DNA from: Thalassospira lucentensis
Lineage (GTDB): Bacteria > Pseudomonadota > Alphaproteobacteria > Rhodospirillales > Thalassospiraceae
DNA: 64,000 nucleotides
Direction of reading: 5' to 3'
Assembly (NCBI RefSeq): GCF_001613805.1
Contig: NZ_LPVY01000021.1
Coordinates: 1 to 64,000, forward strand
Positions within the stretch are counted from its first letter, which is position 1. Each line of letters begins with the position of its first letter. The notes below the pieces were generated by a model. It was given only the letters and a program-made list of their open reading frames with translations. It was not told where the DNA came from and ran no database searches. Shown here piece after piece: positions 7,468 through 16,536 of the stretch. The translations under genes were made by a program, and so were the position numbers.

Positions 7468-8732
7468 ATTTTAAAGGGGATATACAGGGCAAGATCATGC
7501 CAGACATACAGAATGGCCGCCGTCAGGAACATCAGAAGCAGGAACGGCAAAACACCGCGCGCCACTTCGCCCAATCGCGTTTTCGCCACCGACTGAATGA
7601 CATAAAGGTTGAGCCCCACTGGTGGCGTGATCAGCGCGCATTCAACCATGATCACCATATAGACCCCGAACCAGATCGGATCGAAGCCAAGGGCCAGGGC
7701 CGCTGGCAACAGAACCGGCGTCATGATCAGCACCATTGAAAGTGCTTCAAACACCAGTCCCATGATCAGCAATACGACCGTCACGACGAGGATAAAGCCA
7801 AGTTCGGTATCAATTCCCTGGCTGATCATCATCGAGATATCCTGCGGGATGCGATACAGCGTGATCGCCTTGCCAAACACCTTGGCCCCGGCAATGATCA
7901 GAATGATCGCAACCGTGGTCGCCATGGTATCGAAAATCGCAAGCTTCAACGCCTTCCAGGTCAGAACCCGCATCGCTGCCGTAATCAGAAGGGCAGCGGC
8001 AAAGCCGATGGCCGCGGCCTCGGTCGGGGTGAAGGCCCCGGAATAGATCCCCGATATGATCAGCACCGCCAGAAGCACGGCAGGCAGGGCCTTTAACGTG
8101 GCGCGCTTGCGCTCATCCCAGCCGCGTTTTGGTTCGCGTTCCTGCCCGCCAAACCGGGCATAGATCATCGAATAAACGATAAACAGCAACAGCAACGCAA
8201 TGCCCGGCCCGACCCCGGCAAGGAAAAGCGCAATCACGGATTCCTCGGTCACGAAGCCATAAATGATCATCGGGATCGAAGGCGGGATCAGGATGCCAAG
8301 CGTGCCGCCCGCCGCCATCAGGCCATAGACGAAACGCTTGTTATAGCCGCGCTGAACCATTTCCGGGATGGCGACCGTGCCAATCGTGGCCGCCGTTGCC
8401 ACCGATGATCCCGAAATCGCGGCAAACACGCCACACGACAGGATGGTCGCCACCGCAAGCCCGCCCGGCCAATGACCGACCCAGGCACTGACCGCGGCAA
8501 ACAGGTCATTGCCGACCCCGGCGCGCAGCAGGATGTTGGACATCAAAAGGAATAGCGGCACCGACAGCAGGATAAACCCATCCAGTGTCGACAGGATCGC
8601 CTGCGGTGCCATCAGCGGCGAAAACCCGCCAATGATCAGCATGCCAAGGCCAAGCCCGCCCAGCGCAAAGGCCACCGGCACACGGATCAGCAGCAAGGCG
8701 AACATTGCCGCAAGTGTCAGGATAATTGTCAT
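7464..8732 (-). CDS. dctM: TRAP transporter large membrane subunit DctM
   Basis: Large permease (422 residues, about 12 hydrophobic spans) of a sodium-driven tripartite importer. Typical features are FALGGLGLGMLIIGGFSP, the GVFAAISGSSVATAATIG loop, and ILIPPSIPMIIYG, which are strongly conserved in DctM. It overlaps dctQ by four bases (ATGA) and is followed by the lyase gene. Works with the DctQ subunit and the periplasmic DctP protein encoded upstream. Confidence 0.95.
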   Translation of the reverse strand: MTIILTLAAMFALLLIRVPVAFALGGLGLGMLIIGGFSPLMAPQAILSTLDGFILLSVPLFLLMSNILLRAGVGNDLFAAVSAWVGHWPGGLAVATILSCGVFAAISGSSVATAATIGTVAIPEMVQRGYNKRFVYGLMAAGGTLGILIPPSIPMIIYGFVTEESVIALFLAGVGPGIALLLLFIVYSMIYARFGGQEREPKRGWDERKRATLKALPAVLLAVLIISGIYSGAFTPTEAAAIGFAAALLITAAMRVLTWKALKLAIFDTMATTVAIILIIAGAKVFGKAITLYRIPQDISMMISQGIDTELGFILVVTVVLLIMGLVFEALSMVLIMTPVLLPAALALGFDPIWFGVYMVIMVECALITPPVGLNLYVIQSVAKTRLGEVARGVLPFLLLMFLTAAILYVWHDLALYIPFKM

Positions 8733-9217
8733 TCGTGCGCCCCTTCCGGAATATCCTTGCCGCGGATCACGCCGACAATTTCAATGACGGCCTGAACAGC
8801 CAGAAGCGCAAAACCAATCACGACCGGGATTTCCGCAACCCACGCCGGAAGGTCAAGCATCGTGCCGCTGGTGCGGCCGCGCTCGAAACTTTCAAGGAAG
8901 ATTTCCCAGCCCTTGAACGTCACCATGACGGAAAACACCAGAACCACCGCCATCGCGATGATTTCAAGCAAGCGGCGCATCCCCGGCTTGCAAAGCCGGG
9001 TGATCGCATCGACGGAAATATGCCGCCGTGCCGCCAATGCCCAGGGCATGCCAAGCAACGATCCCCAGATCAGGCAAAGCTGCGAAAGCTCTGCCGCCCA
9101 GATGGTGGGACGAATAAAGAAATACCGGGCCACGACCTCATAGGTCAGCATCACGCCCGCTGCGACAAACAGCAGGGCCGCGATCCAGGCCAGCAAAAGC
9201 ATCAAACGATCAAACAT
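8729..9217 (-). CDS. dctQ: TRAP transporter small membrane subunit DctQ
   Basis: A 162-residue protein with four predicted spans, the usual DctQ size. Recognisable parts are TYEVVARYFFIRPTIWAAELSQL and RHISVDAI. I chose the ATG at 9217 (MFDRLMLLLAW) because AGGA lies about 9 bases upstream; the frame extends a further 30 codons upstream without a better site. It lies 165 bases after dctP, across a strong hairpin. Confidence 0.93.
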   Translation of the reverse strand: MFDRLMLLLAWIAALLFVAAGVMLTYEVVARYFFIRPTIWAAELSQLCLIWGSLLGMPWALAARRHISVDAITRLCKPGMRRLLEIIAMAVVLVFSVMVTFKGWEIFLESFERGRTSGTMLDLPAWVAEIPVVIGFALLAVQAVIEIVGVIRGKDIPEGAHE

Positions 9218-9297
9218 GATAAAAATCCTGGCCGTACCGGCATGGTGGCCTCCGGTTGCGACCGCCTCCTGAAAAGAGAGACTGGTGAATAGATGAA

Positions 9298-9344
9298 AAG
9301 ACATCACCGCAACGGCGGGGCCGTCGAAAATGCGGTGATGTCTT
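9298..9344 (-). terminator. Hairpin between dctP and dctQ
   Basis: Perfect 14-bp stem AAGACATCACCGCA/TGCGGTGATGTCTT with a 19-base loop, directly after the dctP stop on the minus strand. The T-run is short, so it may be a leaky terminator or a 3' stabiliser that raises dctP over dctQM. Confidence 0.65.
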
Positions 9345-9382
9345 CTTTATTGGCAGTTCAGTCTATCGTCCGAGGGCAAGGC

Positions 9383-10381
9383 TTAAAGCTTGCTGGCCGC
9401 GTCAAAAACCTGCTTGCCCAGATCGCCGGTATGGTTAAGGAATTCCTCGTAAACCGGTTTAGCAACTTCACGCCATGCCGCCATTTCCTCTTCGGTCGGG
9501 GTATAGACGGTCATGCCGTTGGCTTTGGCTTCTTCGTAGGCCTCGGCTTCGATCGATGACATGCGGTCACGCACGTCTTTTTCCGCATTCATCGCCGCAG
9601 TCGAAATGATGTCGCGCTGCGCATCCGAAAGGCCGTTCCAGAAATCGGTATTGATCACCACGATGAATTCAACATCGGCATCGTTGGTGGCGGTCACCGT
9701 ATCCATGACTTCCCAAAGCTGGCGGGATTTGACGCCCGACATGCCGGTCATGCCGACATCAACCGTGCCACGCTGATAGGCGATATACTGCTCGGACCCG
9801 GAAATAAGGGTCGGCGCACCGCCAGCCGCTGAAATGAAATCGCCCTGGGTTTTGGAAAACACGCGGACTTTCTGGCCTTTAAGACCTTCCGGGCCTTTGA
9901 TCGGGCCACCATTCGACAGCATGATCGATCCGCCGTAAGCCTGCCACCACAGGACGGTCGCACCGGTATCGGCAATCGCCTCGTCAAGCGGACCACGCAC
10001 CGGCGATCCCTTGGCAACCGCGGCACGGACTTTCTCTTCGGAATCAAGCAGGAACGGCTGATAGAACACATCGACCGCCGGCACATCACCGACATAACGG
10101 GTCAGCGATGCGACACCCATCTCAATCGCCCCGGAACCGACGGCGGCGGGAACTTCCTTGTCCTTATAAAGCTGCGCGCTGTCATAAATCTCGACCGCGA
10201 TATCGCCGTTCGATTTTTCCTCGACCTCGTTCTTGAACATCAAAAGGTTCTGACCAAGGTGGCTTTTCATCGGCAGTTGCAGCGAAATCCGCAATGTCAG
10301 ATCGGCTGCAATGGCACTATGGGTCATGCCGGTAAAACCAACGGCAGCCATCAGGGCCGCCGCAAGGGCAAATTTCTTCAT
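9383..10381 (-). CDS. dctP: TRAP transporter periplasmic substrate-binding protein DctP
   Basis: Binds the substrate, usually a carboxylate, in the periplasm and delivers it to DctQM. Residues 1-26 are a signal peptide (MKKFALAAALMAAVGF ... AIAA). The mature part shows the family elements YDSAQLYKDKEVPAAVGSGAIEMG, GQKVRVFSKTQG and a conserved Arg in KVRVF that usually pairs with a carboxylate. The 332-residue length is normal. CGGAGGACG precedes the ATG. It is the first gene of dctPQM-lyase, transcribed from the gap before the GNAT gene. Confidence 0.95.
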   Translation of the reverse strand: MKKFALAAALMAAVGFTGMTHSAIAADLTLRISLQLPMKSHLGQNLLMFKNEVEEKSNGDIAVEIYDSAQLYKDKEVPAAVGSGAIEMGVASLTRYVGDVPAVDVFYQPFLLDSEEKVRAAVAKGSPVRGPLDEAIADTGATVLWWQAYGGSIMLSNGGPIKGPEGLKGQKVRVFSKTQGDFISAAGGAPTLISGSEQYIAYQRGTVDVGMTGMSGVKSRQLWEVMDTVTATNDADVEFIVVINTDFWNGLSDAQRDIISTAAMNAEKDVRDRMSSIEAEAYEEAKANGMTVYTPTEEEMAAWREVAKPVYEEFLNHTGDLGKQVFDAASKL

Positions 10382-10576
10382 GACGAACGTCCTCCGGGGT
10401 TTTTTATTTTATACAAAAGCTTTCAGGCGCAAAGATGCGCTCAACCCGGTTTGGCATTCAAGATGTTTTGGTCATACCACTGTCACACGCATTAACCCTT
10501 AGTGCGCTGCACAGCAGCATGAAGGTCTTCTGTTCCGGGGGAAAGCGCCCTGCCCGGCAATCACATGCTGCAATGC

Positions 10577-10611
10577 AAAAAGTGAATAATCGGGCTGATT
10601 ATTCACTTTTT
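10577..10611 (-). terminator. Terminator after the GNAT gene
   Basis: Perfect 15-bp stem AAAAAGTGAATAATC/GATTATTCACTTTTT with loop GGGCT, ending in a T-run on both strands; it lies 67 bases beyond the GNAT stop and separates it from dctP. Confidence 0.8.
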
Positions 10612-10677
10612 CTACGTAATCTGGCATGCCAGAAAAACGGTTTTGAATACAGAATACGGGAATCGTTCACCTGCGCG

Positions 10678-11217
10678 TTAATTGGCAAGCCGCTTATACA
10701 TCACCGTCGTTGCGCTCAGCTTTTCGGAAAACGGATCACGGGCATAGGCCGGGATTACGCCCGCCGTTTCAAAGCCGAGCGACGCATAAAGCGGCTCGGC
10801 ACTGTCGCCTGTTCTCGTATCAAGTGTCAGCAGATGACGTGCTTTCGCAAACGCCCGTTTTTCCAGTGCCTCCATCAGTTTTCGCGCAATGCCCATGCGG
10901 CGATATTGCGGATGCACCATCAGTTTGCAGACCTCGCCACGATGGACCTGATTGGGCATGGTGGCGCAATCAAGCTGCACGGTTCCGACCACCTTGCTGC
11001 CACCCAGCAGCGCCACAAACAGATCGCGCCTGCCGCCCCGCATCGCGGGCAGGACCATATCGCGCCAGAAGCCAATTGCGGCGGCGGCATCAAACGGTTC
11101 GATAAATCCGATGCTGGCCCCGTCCTGAACGCAGGCATGCAGCATCTCGCCAAACGCCTCCAGGTGGCTTTCAAGCTGATCGGCGTCAAAGCTTGCAATG
11201 GTAATCTGGTCGCTCAT
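10678..11217 (-). CDS. GNAT-family N-acetyltransferase
   Basis: A 179-residue acetyltransferase. The acetyl-CoA-binding motif A is clear at CKLMVHPQYRRMGIARKLMEALE (the R/Q-x-x-G-x-A pyrophosphate loop), followed by LLTLDTRTGDSAEPLYASLGFE. The acceptor is unknown. I used the ATG at 11217; an in-frame ATG at 11235 (MRPLKKMSDQ) would almost touch the upstream regulator gene and neither site has a strong ribosome-binding sequence. The four-base-scale spacing to the XRE-cupin gene indicates one transcript, a pairing often seen for acetyltransferases that act on small toxic or signalling amines. Confidence 0.85.
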   Translation of the reverse strand: MSDQITIASFDADQLESHLEAFGEMLHACVQDGASIGFIEPFDAAAAIGFWRDMVLPAMRGGRRDLFVALLGGSKVVGTVQLDCATMPNQVHRGEVCKLMVHPQYRRMGIARKLMEALEKRAFAKARHLLTLDTRTGDSAEPLYASLGFETAGVIPAYARDPFSEKLSATTVMYKRLAN

Positions 11218-11239
11218 TTTTTTTAGGGGCCTCATATTT

Positions 11240-11785
11240 TCATACGATGAAAAGGTGATAGATCGCGCCTTTATCGGCGGGGGCTTCAAAGCTGCTGGGG
11301 CCTGAAAGCCGGTATCGCAGGCAATCCCCGACATTCAGCACATAGGCCTTGCCTTCCACCGTGATATGCAGTTGCCCGGCCAGCATCACCAGATGATGTT
11401 CAAGCCCCGGGCGTGGCGTTCCCTCGTATTCGATCCGTGCACCGGGATCGAGTTCGCATTCGATGACTTCCGCCATCAGCCCCTGCGCGGGTGGCGAAAC
11501 CGTCCGTCGGAAAAAACCGGTTTCCAGGTCGGCCCAGGTCCGCTGCAAACCGCGATAAACAAGCGGTTTGAACTCGTCCTCGACCATCTGCATCAGGCGT
11601 GACATCGGCAGGCCATAGGCGGCACAAAGCTTGCCCAGAACATGCGCCGTCGGGCTGACCTCGCCATTTTCCAGCCGCGACAGGCTGGCCCGGCTGACAT
11701 CACTGCGTGCGGCCAGCTCCTCCAGCGACCATCCCCGCTCCGCCCGCAACGCACCCAACCGCTCCGCAATCCTCCGATCCATCAT
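11240..11785 (-). CDS. XRE-family regulator with C-terminal cupin domain
   Basis: A 181-residue transcription regulator: helix-turn-helix at about residues 6-60 (RIAERLGALRAERGWSLEEL and SRASLSRLENGEVSPTAHVL), and a cupin domain from about 105 to 178 (GLEHHLVMLAGQLHITVEG, LNVGDCLRYRL) that probably binds the effector. This architecture is common in regulators of amino-acid, polyamine and related catabolic genes. GAGGTG precedes the ATG. It is first in a two-gene transcript with the GNAT gene. A near-palindrome GGGAATTAATCCC at 11811-11823, just upstream, is a candidate operator. Confidence 0.9.
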   Translation of the reverse strand: MMDRRIAERLGALRAERGWSLEELAARSDVSRASLSRLENGEVSPTAHVLGKLCAAYGLPMSRLMQMVEDEFKPLVYRGLQRTWADLETGFFRRTVSPPAQGLMAEVIECELDPGARIEYEGTPRPGLEHHLVMLAGQLHITVEGKAYVLNVGDCLRYRLSGPSSFEAPADKGAIYHLFIV

Positions 11786-12093
11786 CCCATCACCTCAAAT
11801 TCCACTATCAGGGAATTAATCCCATATATGAGAAATCGTCAACGAGAATCGATGTGGTTGTTGGAGGAGGAGGCGTATGGAGCGGGAGTGGAGGGACGAG
11901 AGCGAGAGCGAGAACAAGGACAAAGACAAGGAAGGGGGAATACGAGGAAGGGATGAGGATGAGGGCGAGGAAGGAAGAGGGTCTGCGGGTTGGCGTGTTG
12001 GCGCAGAGGACCCCTGTTCCAGTTTGGTTTGCGATTCTTGGTGTTCGGGCTGTGGATGCGAGAGTGGATAGAGGGAAAGGCGCGTGGCGTTTG
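11786..12093. other. Gene-free gap with a purine-rich tract
   Basis: This stretch holds the promoter side of the XRE-cupin gene and a low-complexity tract at 11863-11981 in which about 87 percent of plus-strand bases are purines (runs of GGA, GAG and GGAAGG; 16 pyrimidines in 119 by hand count). Short open frames across it encode only Glu/Asp/Arg/Lys repeats and are not convincing genes. Confidence 0.7.
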
Positions 12094-12429
12094 TTAGGCT
12101 TGGGTTAGGTCAAATCCGTCGCGGGTCCAGCTTTGCAGGCCGCCCTTGAGGTTCATCACCTGACAGTCGAGGTGGGGCAGAACGGCGTTGGCGGCGCCGA
12201 AAGATCGTTGTCCGACGGCACAAATGAAGACCAGATCCGTCTCTGTATCGTCGGCAAGGTCGACAAGTGCCGGAATGTCGAAATTCGAGGTCGGCATATT
12301 GATCGCCCCGCTGATATGGCCGGACTTGAATTCGTCGGGTTCGCGGACATCAATCAGGGTCACATTGCCCTGTGCGATCAGGTGATCGAGTTCACCACTT
12401 TCGACGAAAGTCACACTACCATCGGTCAT
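12094..12429 (-). CDS. Single-domain rhodanese-like sulfurtransferase
   Basis: A 111-residue single rhodanese domain, probably a cytoplasmic sulfur-carrier or thiosulfate:thiol transferase. It has the N-terminal LIDVREPDEFKSGHISGAINMP signature, the catalytic Cys at residue 70 in the loop CAVGQRS (the CxxGxR pattern), and the C-terminal NLKGGLQSW. No signal peptide. AGGGAAG lies upstream of the ATG. It stands alone; the neighbours do not indicate a pathway. Confidence 0.92.
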   Translation of the reverse strand: MTDGSVTFVESGELDHLIAQGNVTLIDVREPDEFKSGHISGAINMPTSNFDIPALVDLADDTETDLVFICAVGQRSFGAANAVLPHLDCQVMNLKGGLQSWTRDGFDLTQA

Positions 12430-13094
12430 TCGTTACTTCCCTTCGGGGCAGGTTTGGCGCACAGTGGACGATAGTGGACTGATATAATTTTGCAGCCTGA
12501 CTGTGCAATTGCAAAACGGGTGCGGCGGATGTTTTCGTCGGTCGGCCAGGCTATTCCCGATGTCGGGGCCGGTCACTTTGAAGTGATCGTTTCGCATGCG
12601 TTTTTACCAACAATATTCGTAAGTTGGCCATTGCGGAATGAAACCGGAAGCCCCACGTCAAAGGGACAAGGTTACAGGAGCAGACCCTATCCGGGTGTAT
12701 TCACCGGTAATGTCTGCCCGCAACAAAAAGTGACTTTGGGCTGCCGCGTGCCGGGGCCGCAAAATTTCCATCATCGGTTGCAAATATTGCAAGCCATTCT
12801 AAAAAGTCATCAAAGCCGTTTTCTTTGCCAATATCTGGCAGACCTTTAAACGAACCTTAAATAAAGTTCATTAGTTTATTTACTCACCGCCCGACTAAAC
12901 GAGATGTTTATTTCGGGCGCAGACAGAATGAACGGCGGCTATTTTCAATGCCACCGCAGTGCAGCAAACCCGCTGCATTCTTGCAACAGGATCGGGCCCG
13001 CCGCCCCCATCAGGCCGGTTAAGCCCCAAGATCAAAAGAACACAGGAAACGACATCTGACAGAAGTGCGATAACGTTGGAAAGGAGACCGCGCC
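12430..13094. other. Gene-free gap upstream of prkA
   Basis: No convincing gene in 665 bases. A 119-codon open frame at 12490-12849 shows no recognisable domain and no ribosome-binding site. The one clear structure is the hairpin at 12888-12919. The length fits a promoter region plus leader for the stress-induced prkA operon. Confidence 0.6.
12888..12919 (+). other. Symmetric hairpin upstream of prkA
   Basis: CGCCCGA and TAAAC pair with GTTTA and TCGGGCG around the loop GAGAT, giving 12 pairs with one base internal bulge on each side. It lies about 175 bases before the prkA start. It could be a leader structure or a terminator-like element; there is no T-run. Confidence 0.4.
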
Positions 13095-15041
13095 ATGGCT
13101 GAAGACAAGGACATCTTCGAGCTGTATGCGGAAGGCTATGACGGAAAACGCGAAACCGAACTAACCATCCGGGACTATCTTAATCTATGTCGCGATGATC
13201 CATCGGCCTACGCATCCGCAGCCGAGCGGATGATCAAGGCAATCGGCGAACCCGAAATGATCGACACCTCGACCGATTCCCGTCTCGGCCGAATTTTCCT
13301 GAACCGCACCATCAAGCGATATCCCGCCTTCGAGGATTTCTTCGGCATGGAAGAAACCATCGAACGCATCGTCGGTTTCTTCAAATATGCTGCCCAGGGA
13401 CTGGAAGAACGCAAACAGGTTCTTTATCTGCTGGGCCCGGTTGGCGGCGGCAAAAGTTCGCTTGCCGAACGGCTGAAGGAATTGATGGAGGTCGAACCGA
13501 TCTATGTGCTGAAAGCCGGCGATCAGATCAGCCCGGTTTTCGAAAGCCCGCTTGGCCTGTTTAATCCGGCCAAGATGGGTGATGCGATCGAAGACAAATA
13601 CGGCATTCCCAAACGCCGCCTGACCGGGCTTATGTCACCATGGGCGGTGAAACGGCTTGATGAATTTAACGGCGATCTTTCGAAATTCTCGGTCGTTAAA
13701 CTGATCCCGTCGCGCCTGCGTCAGATTGCGATTGCCAAAACCGAGCCAGGCGATGAAAACAATCAGGATATTTCGTCGCTGGTCGGCAAGGTCGATATCC
13801 GCAAACTTGAATATTACAGCCAGAACGATCCGGATGCGTACAGCTATTCCGGCGGACTTAACCGCGCCAATCAGGGGCTTCTTGAGTTTGTCGAGATGTT
13901 CAAGGCCCCGATCAAGATGCTGCATCCGTTGCTGACGGCAACACAGGAAAGCAACTATATCGGCACCGAGAACCTTGGTGCGATCCCGTTCCAGGGCCTT
14001 ATTCTGGCGCATTCGAACGAGGCCGAGTGGCAAACCTTCAAGGCCAATAAAAACAACGAAGCCTTTATCGACCGTATCAGCGTGATCAAGGTCCCCTATT
14101 GCCTGCGGGTGACAGAGGAAACCCAGATTTACGACAAGCTGTTGCAGGGGTCCGAACTGGAACAGGGGGCATGTGCGCCCGGTACGCTTAAGATGCTGGC
14201 ACAGTTTTCGGTCCTGTCGCGTTTGCAGGAACACGAGAATTCAAACCTGTATTCCAAGATGCGGGTCTATGACGGCGAGACATTGAAGGATGTCGACCCC
14301 AAAGCCAAATCGATGCAGGAATATCGCGATACCGCCAGCGTCGATGAAGGCATGGACGGCATTTCGACACGGTTTGCCTTCAAGGTGCTTTCGGAAACGT
14401 TTAACCACGACACCCACGAGGTTGCAGCCGACCCGGTCCATCTTATGTATGTGCTGGAACAGGCAATCCGGCGGGAACAATATCCGGAGGAACGCGAGAA
14501 GGATTATATGGATTTCATCAAATCCGAACTGGCCCCGCGCTATGCGGAGTTCATCGGGGCGGAAATCCAGAAGGCCTATCTCGAAAGTTATTCCGATTAC
14601 GGCCAGAACCTGTTTGACCGTTATGTCGCCTATGCCGACGCATGGATCGAGGATCAGGACTTCAAGGATCCTGATACCGGTCAGTTGCTGGATCGCAAGA
14701 TCATCGATCAGGAACTGTCGAAAATCGAAAAACCGGCGGGCATCGCCAATCCGAAGGATTTCCGCAACGAGGTCGTCAAGTTTGCCCTGCGTGCACGTGC
14801 CAATAACAAGGGCAAGAACCCGGCATGGACGTCTTATGAAAAACTGCGCGAAGTCATCGAAAAACGGATGTTCAGCCAGGTCGAAGACCTGCTGCCGGTG
14901 ATTTCCTTCGGGTCGAAAAAAGACAGCGACACCGAGAAGAAGCATAACGAGTTCGTCAAACGCATGATTGATCGTAACTATACCGAACGTCAGACCCGTC
15001 GTCTGGTCGAGTGGTATATGCGTGTGAACAAGGCCGGTTAA
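13095..15041 (+). CDS. prkA: PrkA-family serine protein kinase (YeaG-like)
   Basis: A 648-residue cytoplasmic AAA-like serine kinase linked in other bacteria to stationary phase, nitrogen starvation and stress. The Walker A loop GPVGGGKSS is at residues 114-122, in the N-terminal AAA domain; the C-terminal PrkA kinase domain follows (KYAQ-type EYRDTASVDEGMDGISTRFAFKVLS, and a C-terminal LVEWYMRVNKAG). AAAGGAG precedes the ATG. First gene of prkA-yeaH-spoVR, an arrangement conserved widely, which supports a shared function; the substrate of the kinase in this organism is unknown. Confidence 0.96.
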   Translation: MAEDKDIFELYAEGYDGKRETELTIRDYLNLCRDDPSAYASAAERMIKAIGEPEMIDTSTDSRLGRIFLNRTIKRYPAFEDFFGMEETIERIVGFFKYAAQGLEERKQVLYLLGPVGGGKSSLAERLKELMEVEPIYVLKAGDQISPVFESPLGLFNPAKMGDAIEDKYGIPKRRLTGLMSPWAVKRLDEFNGDLSKFSVVKLIPSRLRQIAIAKTEPGDENNQDISSLVGKVDIRKLEYYSQNDPDAYSYSGGLNRANQGLLEFVEMFKAPIKMLHPLLTATQESNYIGTENLGAIPFQGLILAHSNEAEWQTFKANKNNEAFIDRISVIKVPYCLRVTEETQIYDKLLQGSELEQGACAPGTLKMLAQFSVLSRLQEHENSNLYSKMRVYDGETLKDVDPKAKSMQEYRDTASVDEGMDGISTRFAFKVLSETFNHDTHEVAADPVHLMYVLEQAIRREQYPEEREKDYMDFIKSELAPRYAEFIGAEIQKAYLESYSDYGQNLFDRYVAYADAWIEDQDFKDPDTGQLLDRKIIDQELSKIEKPAGIANPKDFRNEVVKFALRARANNKGKNPAWTSYEKLREVIEKRMFSQVEDLLPVISFGSKKDSDTEKKHNEFVKRMIDRNYTERQTRRLVEWYMRVNKAG

Positions 15042-15066
15042 GCCCAAGCTGCGGCTTTGCCGACCC

Positions 15067-15143
15067 GCACCGGGCGGTTTGTCCCCTTGTCCGCCCGGTG
15101 CACCGAGTTCCCGGCCGACGGTTTTCCAACGAGCGTCGGCCGG
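15067..15143 (+). other. Two hairpins between prkA and yeaH
   Basis: Two perfect stems in tandem: GCACCGGGCGG/CCGCCCGGTGC (15067-15101) and CCGGCCGACG/CGTCGGCCGG (15111-15143). Neither is followed by a T-run, so mRNA processing or stabilisation of the upstream prkA message is likelier than termination. Confidence 0.6.
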
Positions 15144-15186
15144 GGTTCTCGAAACGATACGTGCGCAAGCAAGGATATGATGGCCC

Positions 15187-16536
15187 ATGCTTTATATCGT
15201 CGACCGCCGCAAGAACCCGAAAGGCAAAAGCCTTGGCAACCGGCAGCGCTTTATGCGGCGCGCAAAGGCACAGATCAAAAAGGCGGTAGAAGACACCATT
15301 CGCACCCGCGGCATTACCGATATCAATAGCGGCGATTCCATCACCATTCCGGGAAAGACCCTGCATGAACCGGGTTTCCATCACGCACGCCGCGGCGGGG
15401 ATCGCAATTATGTCCTGCCCGGCAATAAAAAGTTTGTCCCCGGCGACCGGATTGCCCGCCCGCAAAGCGGCGATGGTGGTGCCGGCGGATCACAGGCCAG
15501 CCCTGACGGCGATGGCGAGGACGAATTTCAGTTCAGTCTGACACGTGACGAGTTTCTGGATATCTTTTTCGAAGATCTGGAACTGCCCGACCTTTTGAAA
15601 AAAAGTCTGAAACAGACCACCGCCTATCGTACGGCGCGGGCCGGTTTTTCGGTCGAGGGTACGCCATCAAACCTGAGCCTTGTGCGCACCATGCGCAATT
15701 CGCTGGCGCGCCGGATCGGTTTGCGACGCCCGAAAACGGCACAGGTTCGTGATCTTGAAGACAGGATCGCCGCCCTTCAGGCCAAGGCGGAAAAACGCCC
15801 ATCCGGCAAACTGACCAAGACGGATGAAGACACGCTTCACATTCTGTTGGCCGAACTTGAGGAAGCCAAGCGCCGCATGAAGGCGATCCCCTTCATCGAC
15901 CCCATCGACACACGGTTCAACCAGTTCCAGCAAATCCCCGATCCAAACACCCAGGCGGTCATGTTCTGCCTGATGGATGTGTCCGGATCAATGTCCGAGC
16001 AGATGAAAGAACTGGCCAAACGGTTCTTCATGTTGCTGCATCTGTTTTTGCACCGCAGATACGAGCATGTCGATGTGGTGTTCATCCGCCATACATCGCG
16101 CGCCGCCGAAGTGGACGAGGAAACGTTTTTCTATTCGCGTGAAACCGGCGGCACCATCGTTTCAACCGCGTTAGAGGAAATGAAACGCGTGCTGAAGGAT
16201 CGTTATCCGACCGATCAGTGGAACATCTATGCCGCACAGGCATCGGACGGGGATAACTATTCCAATGACGGGGCGAAATGCACGGCGTTGCTGGCCGAGG
16301 ACCTTTTGCCGAAATGCCAGTATTACGCCTATATCGAAATCACCGACGAGCGCGAGGCCGAGATTTTCTCGTCCGCCGAAGGGGAAACCGCCCTTTGGAA
16401 GGCCTATGCCCCGGTTGCACGCACCAATGCGCGATTTGCCCTTAAACGGGTGACCAAGGCCGCCGATATCTTCCCGGTATTCCGGGAACTGTTTGCCAAG
16501 AACCGTGCAGAAAAACTAAGCGGGGTCAAAGGATGA
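15187..16536 (+). CDS. yeaH: YeaH/YhbH family protein (DUF444, VWA-like)
   Basis: A 449-residue protein of the DUF444 family, which carries a von Willebrand factor A-like metal-binding domain. The start LYIVDRRKNPKGKSLGNRQRF is typical. The MIDAS-type sequence MDVSGSMSE lies in the middle, after a charged linker rich in Lys and Glu. AGGAT precedes the ATG. It sits between prkA and spoVR and overlaps spoVR by four bases (ATGA), so the two are translationally coupled. Its biochemical role is not known; the constant association with PrkA suggests they act together. Confidence 0.95.
   Translation: MLYIVDRRKNPKGKSLGNRQRFMRRAKAQIKKAVEDTIRTRGITDINSGDSITIPGKTLHEPGFHHARRGGDRNYVLPGNKKFVPGDRIARPQSGDGGAGGSQASPDGDGEDEFQFSLTRDEFLDIFFEDLELPDLLKKSLKQTTAYRTARAGFSVEGTPSNLSLVRTMRNSLARRIGLRRPKTAQVRDLEDRIAALQAKAEKRPSGKLTKTDEDTLHILLAELEEAKRRMKAIPFIDPIDTRFNQFQQIPDPNTQAVMFCLMDVSGSMSEQMKELAKRFFMLLHLFLHRRYEHVDVVFIRHTSRAAEVDEETFFYSRETGGTIVSTALEEMKRVLKDRYPTDQWNIYAAQASDGDNYSNDGAKCTALLAEDLLPKCQYYAYIEITDEREAEIFSSAEGETALWKAYAPVARTNARFALKRVTKAADIFPVFRELFAKNRAEKLSGVKG

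Noticed and set aside
11707-12108. Overlapping open frames in the purine-rich tract
   Set aside because: They encode low-complexity Arg/Glu/Asp/Lys runs and arise from the base skew, not from selection for a protein.
12490-12849. 119-codon open frame upstream of prkA
   Set aside because: No ribosome-binding site, no recognisable domain, mixed composition; probably chance.
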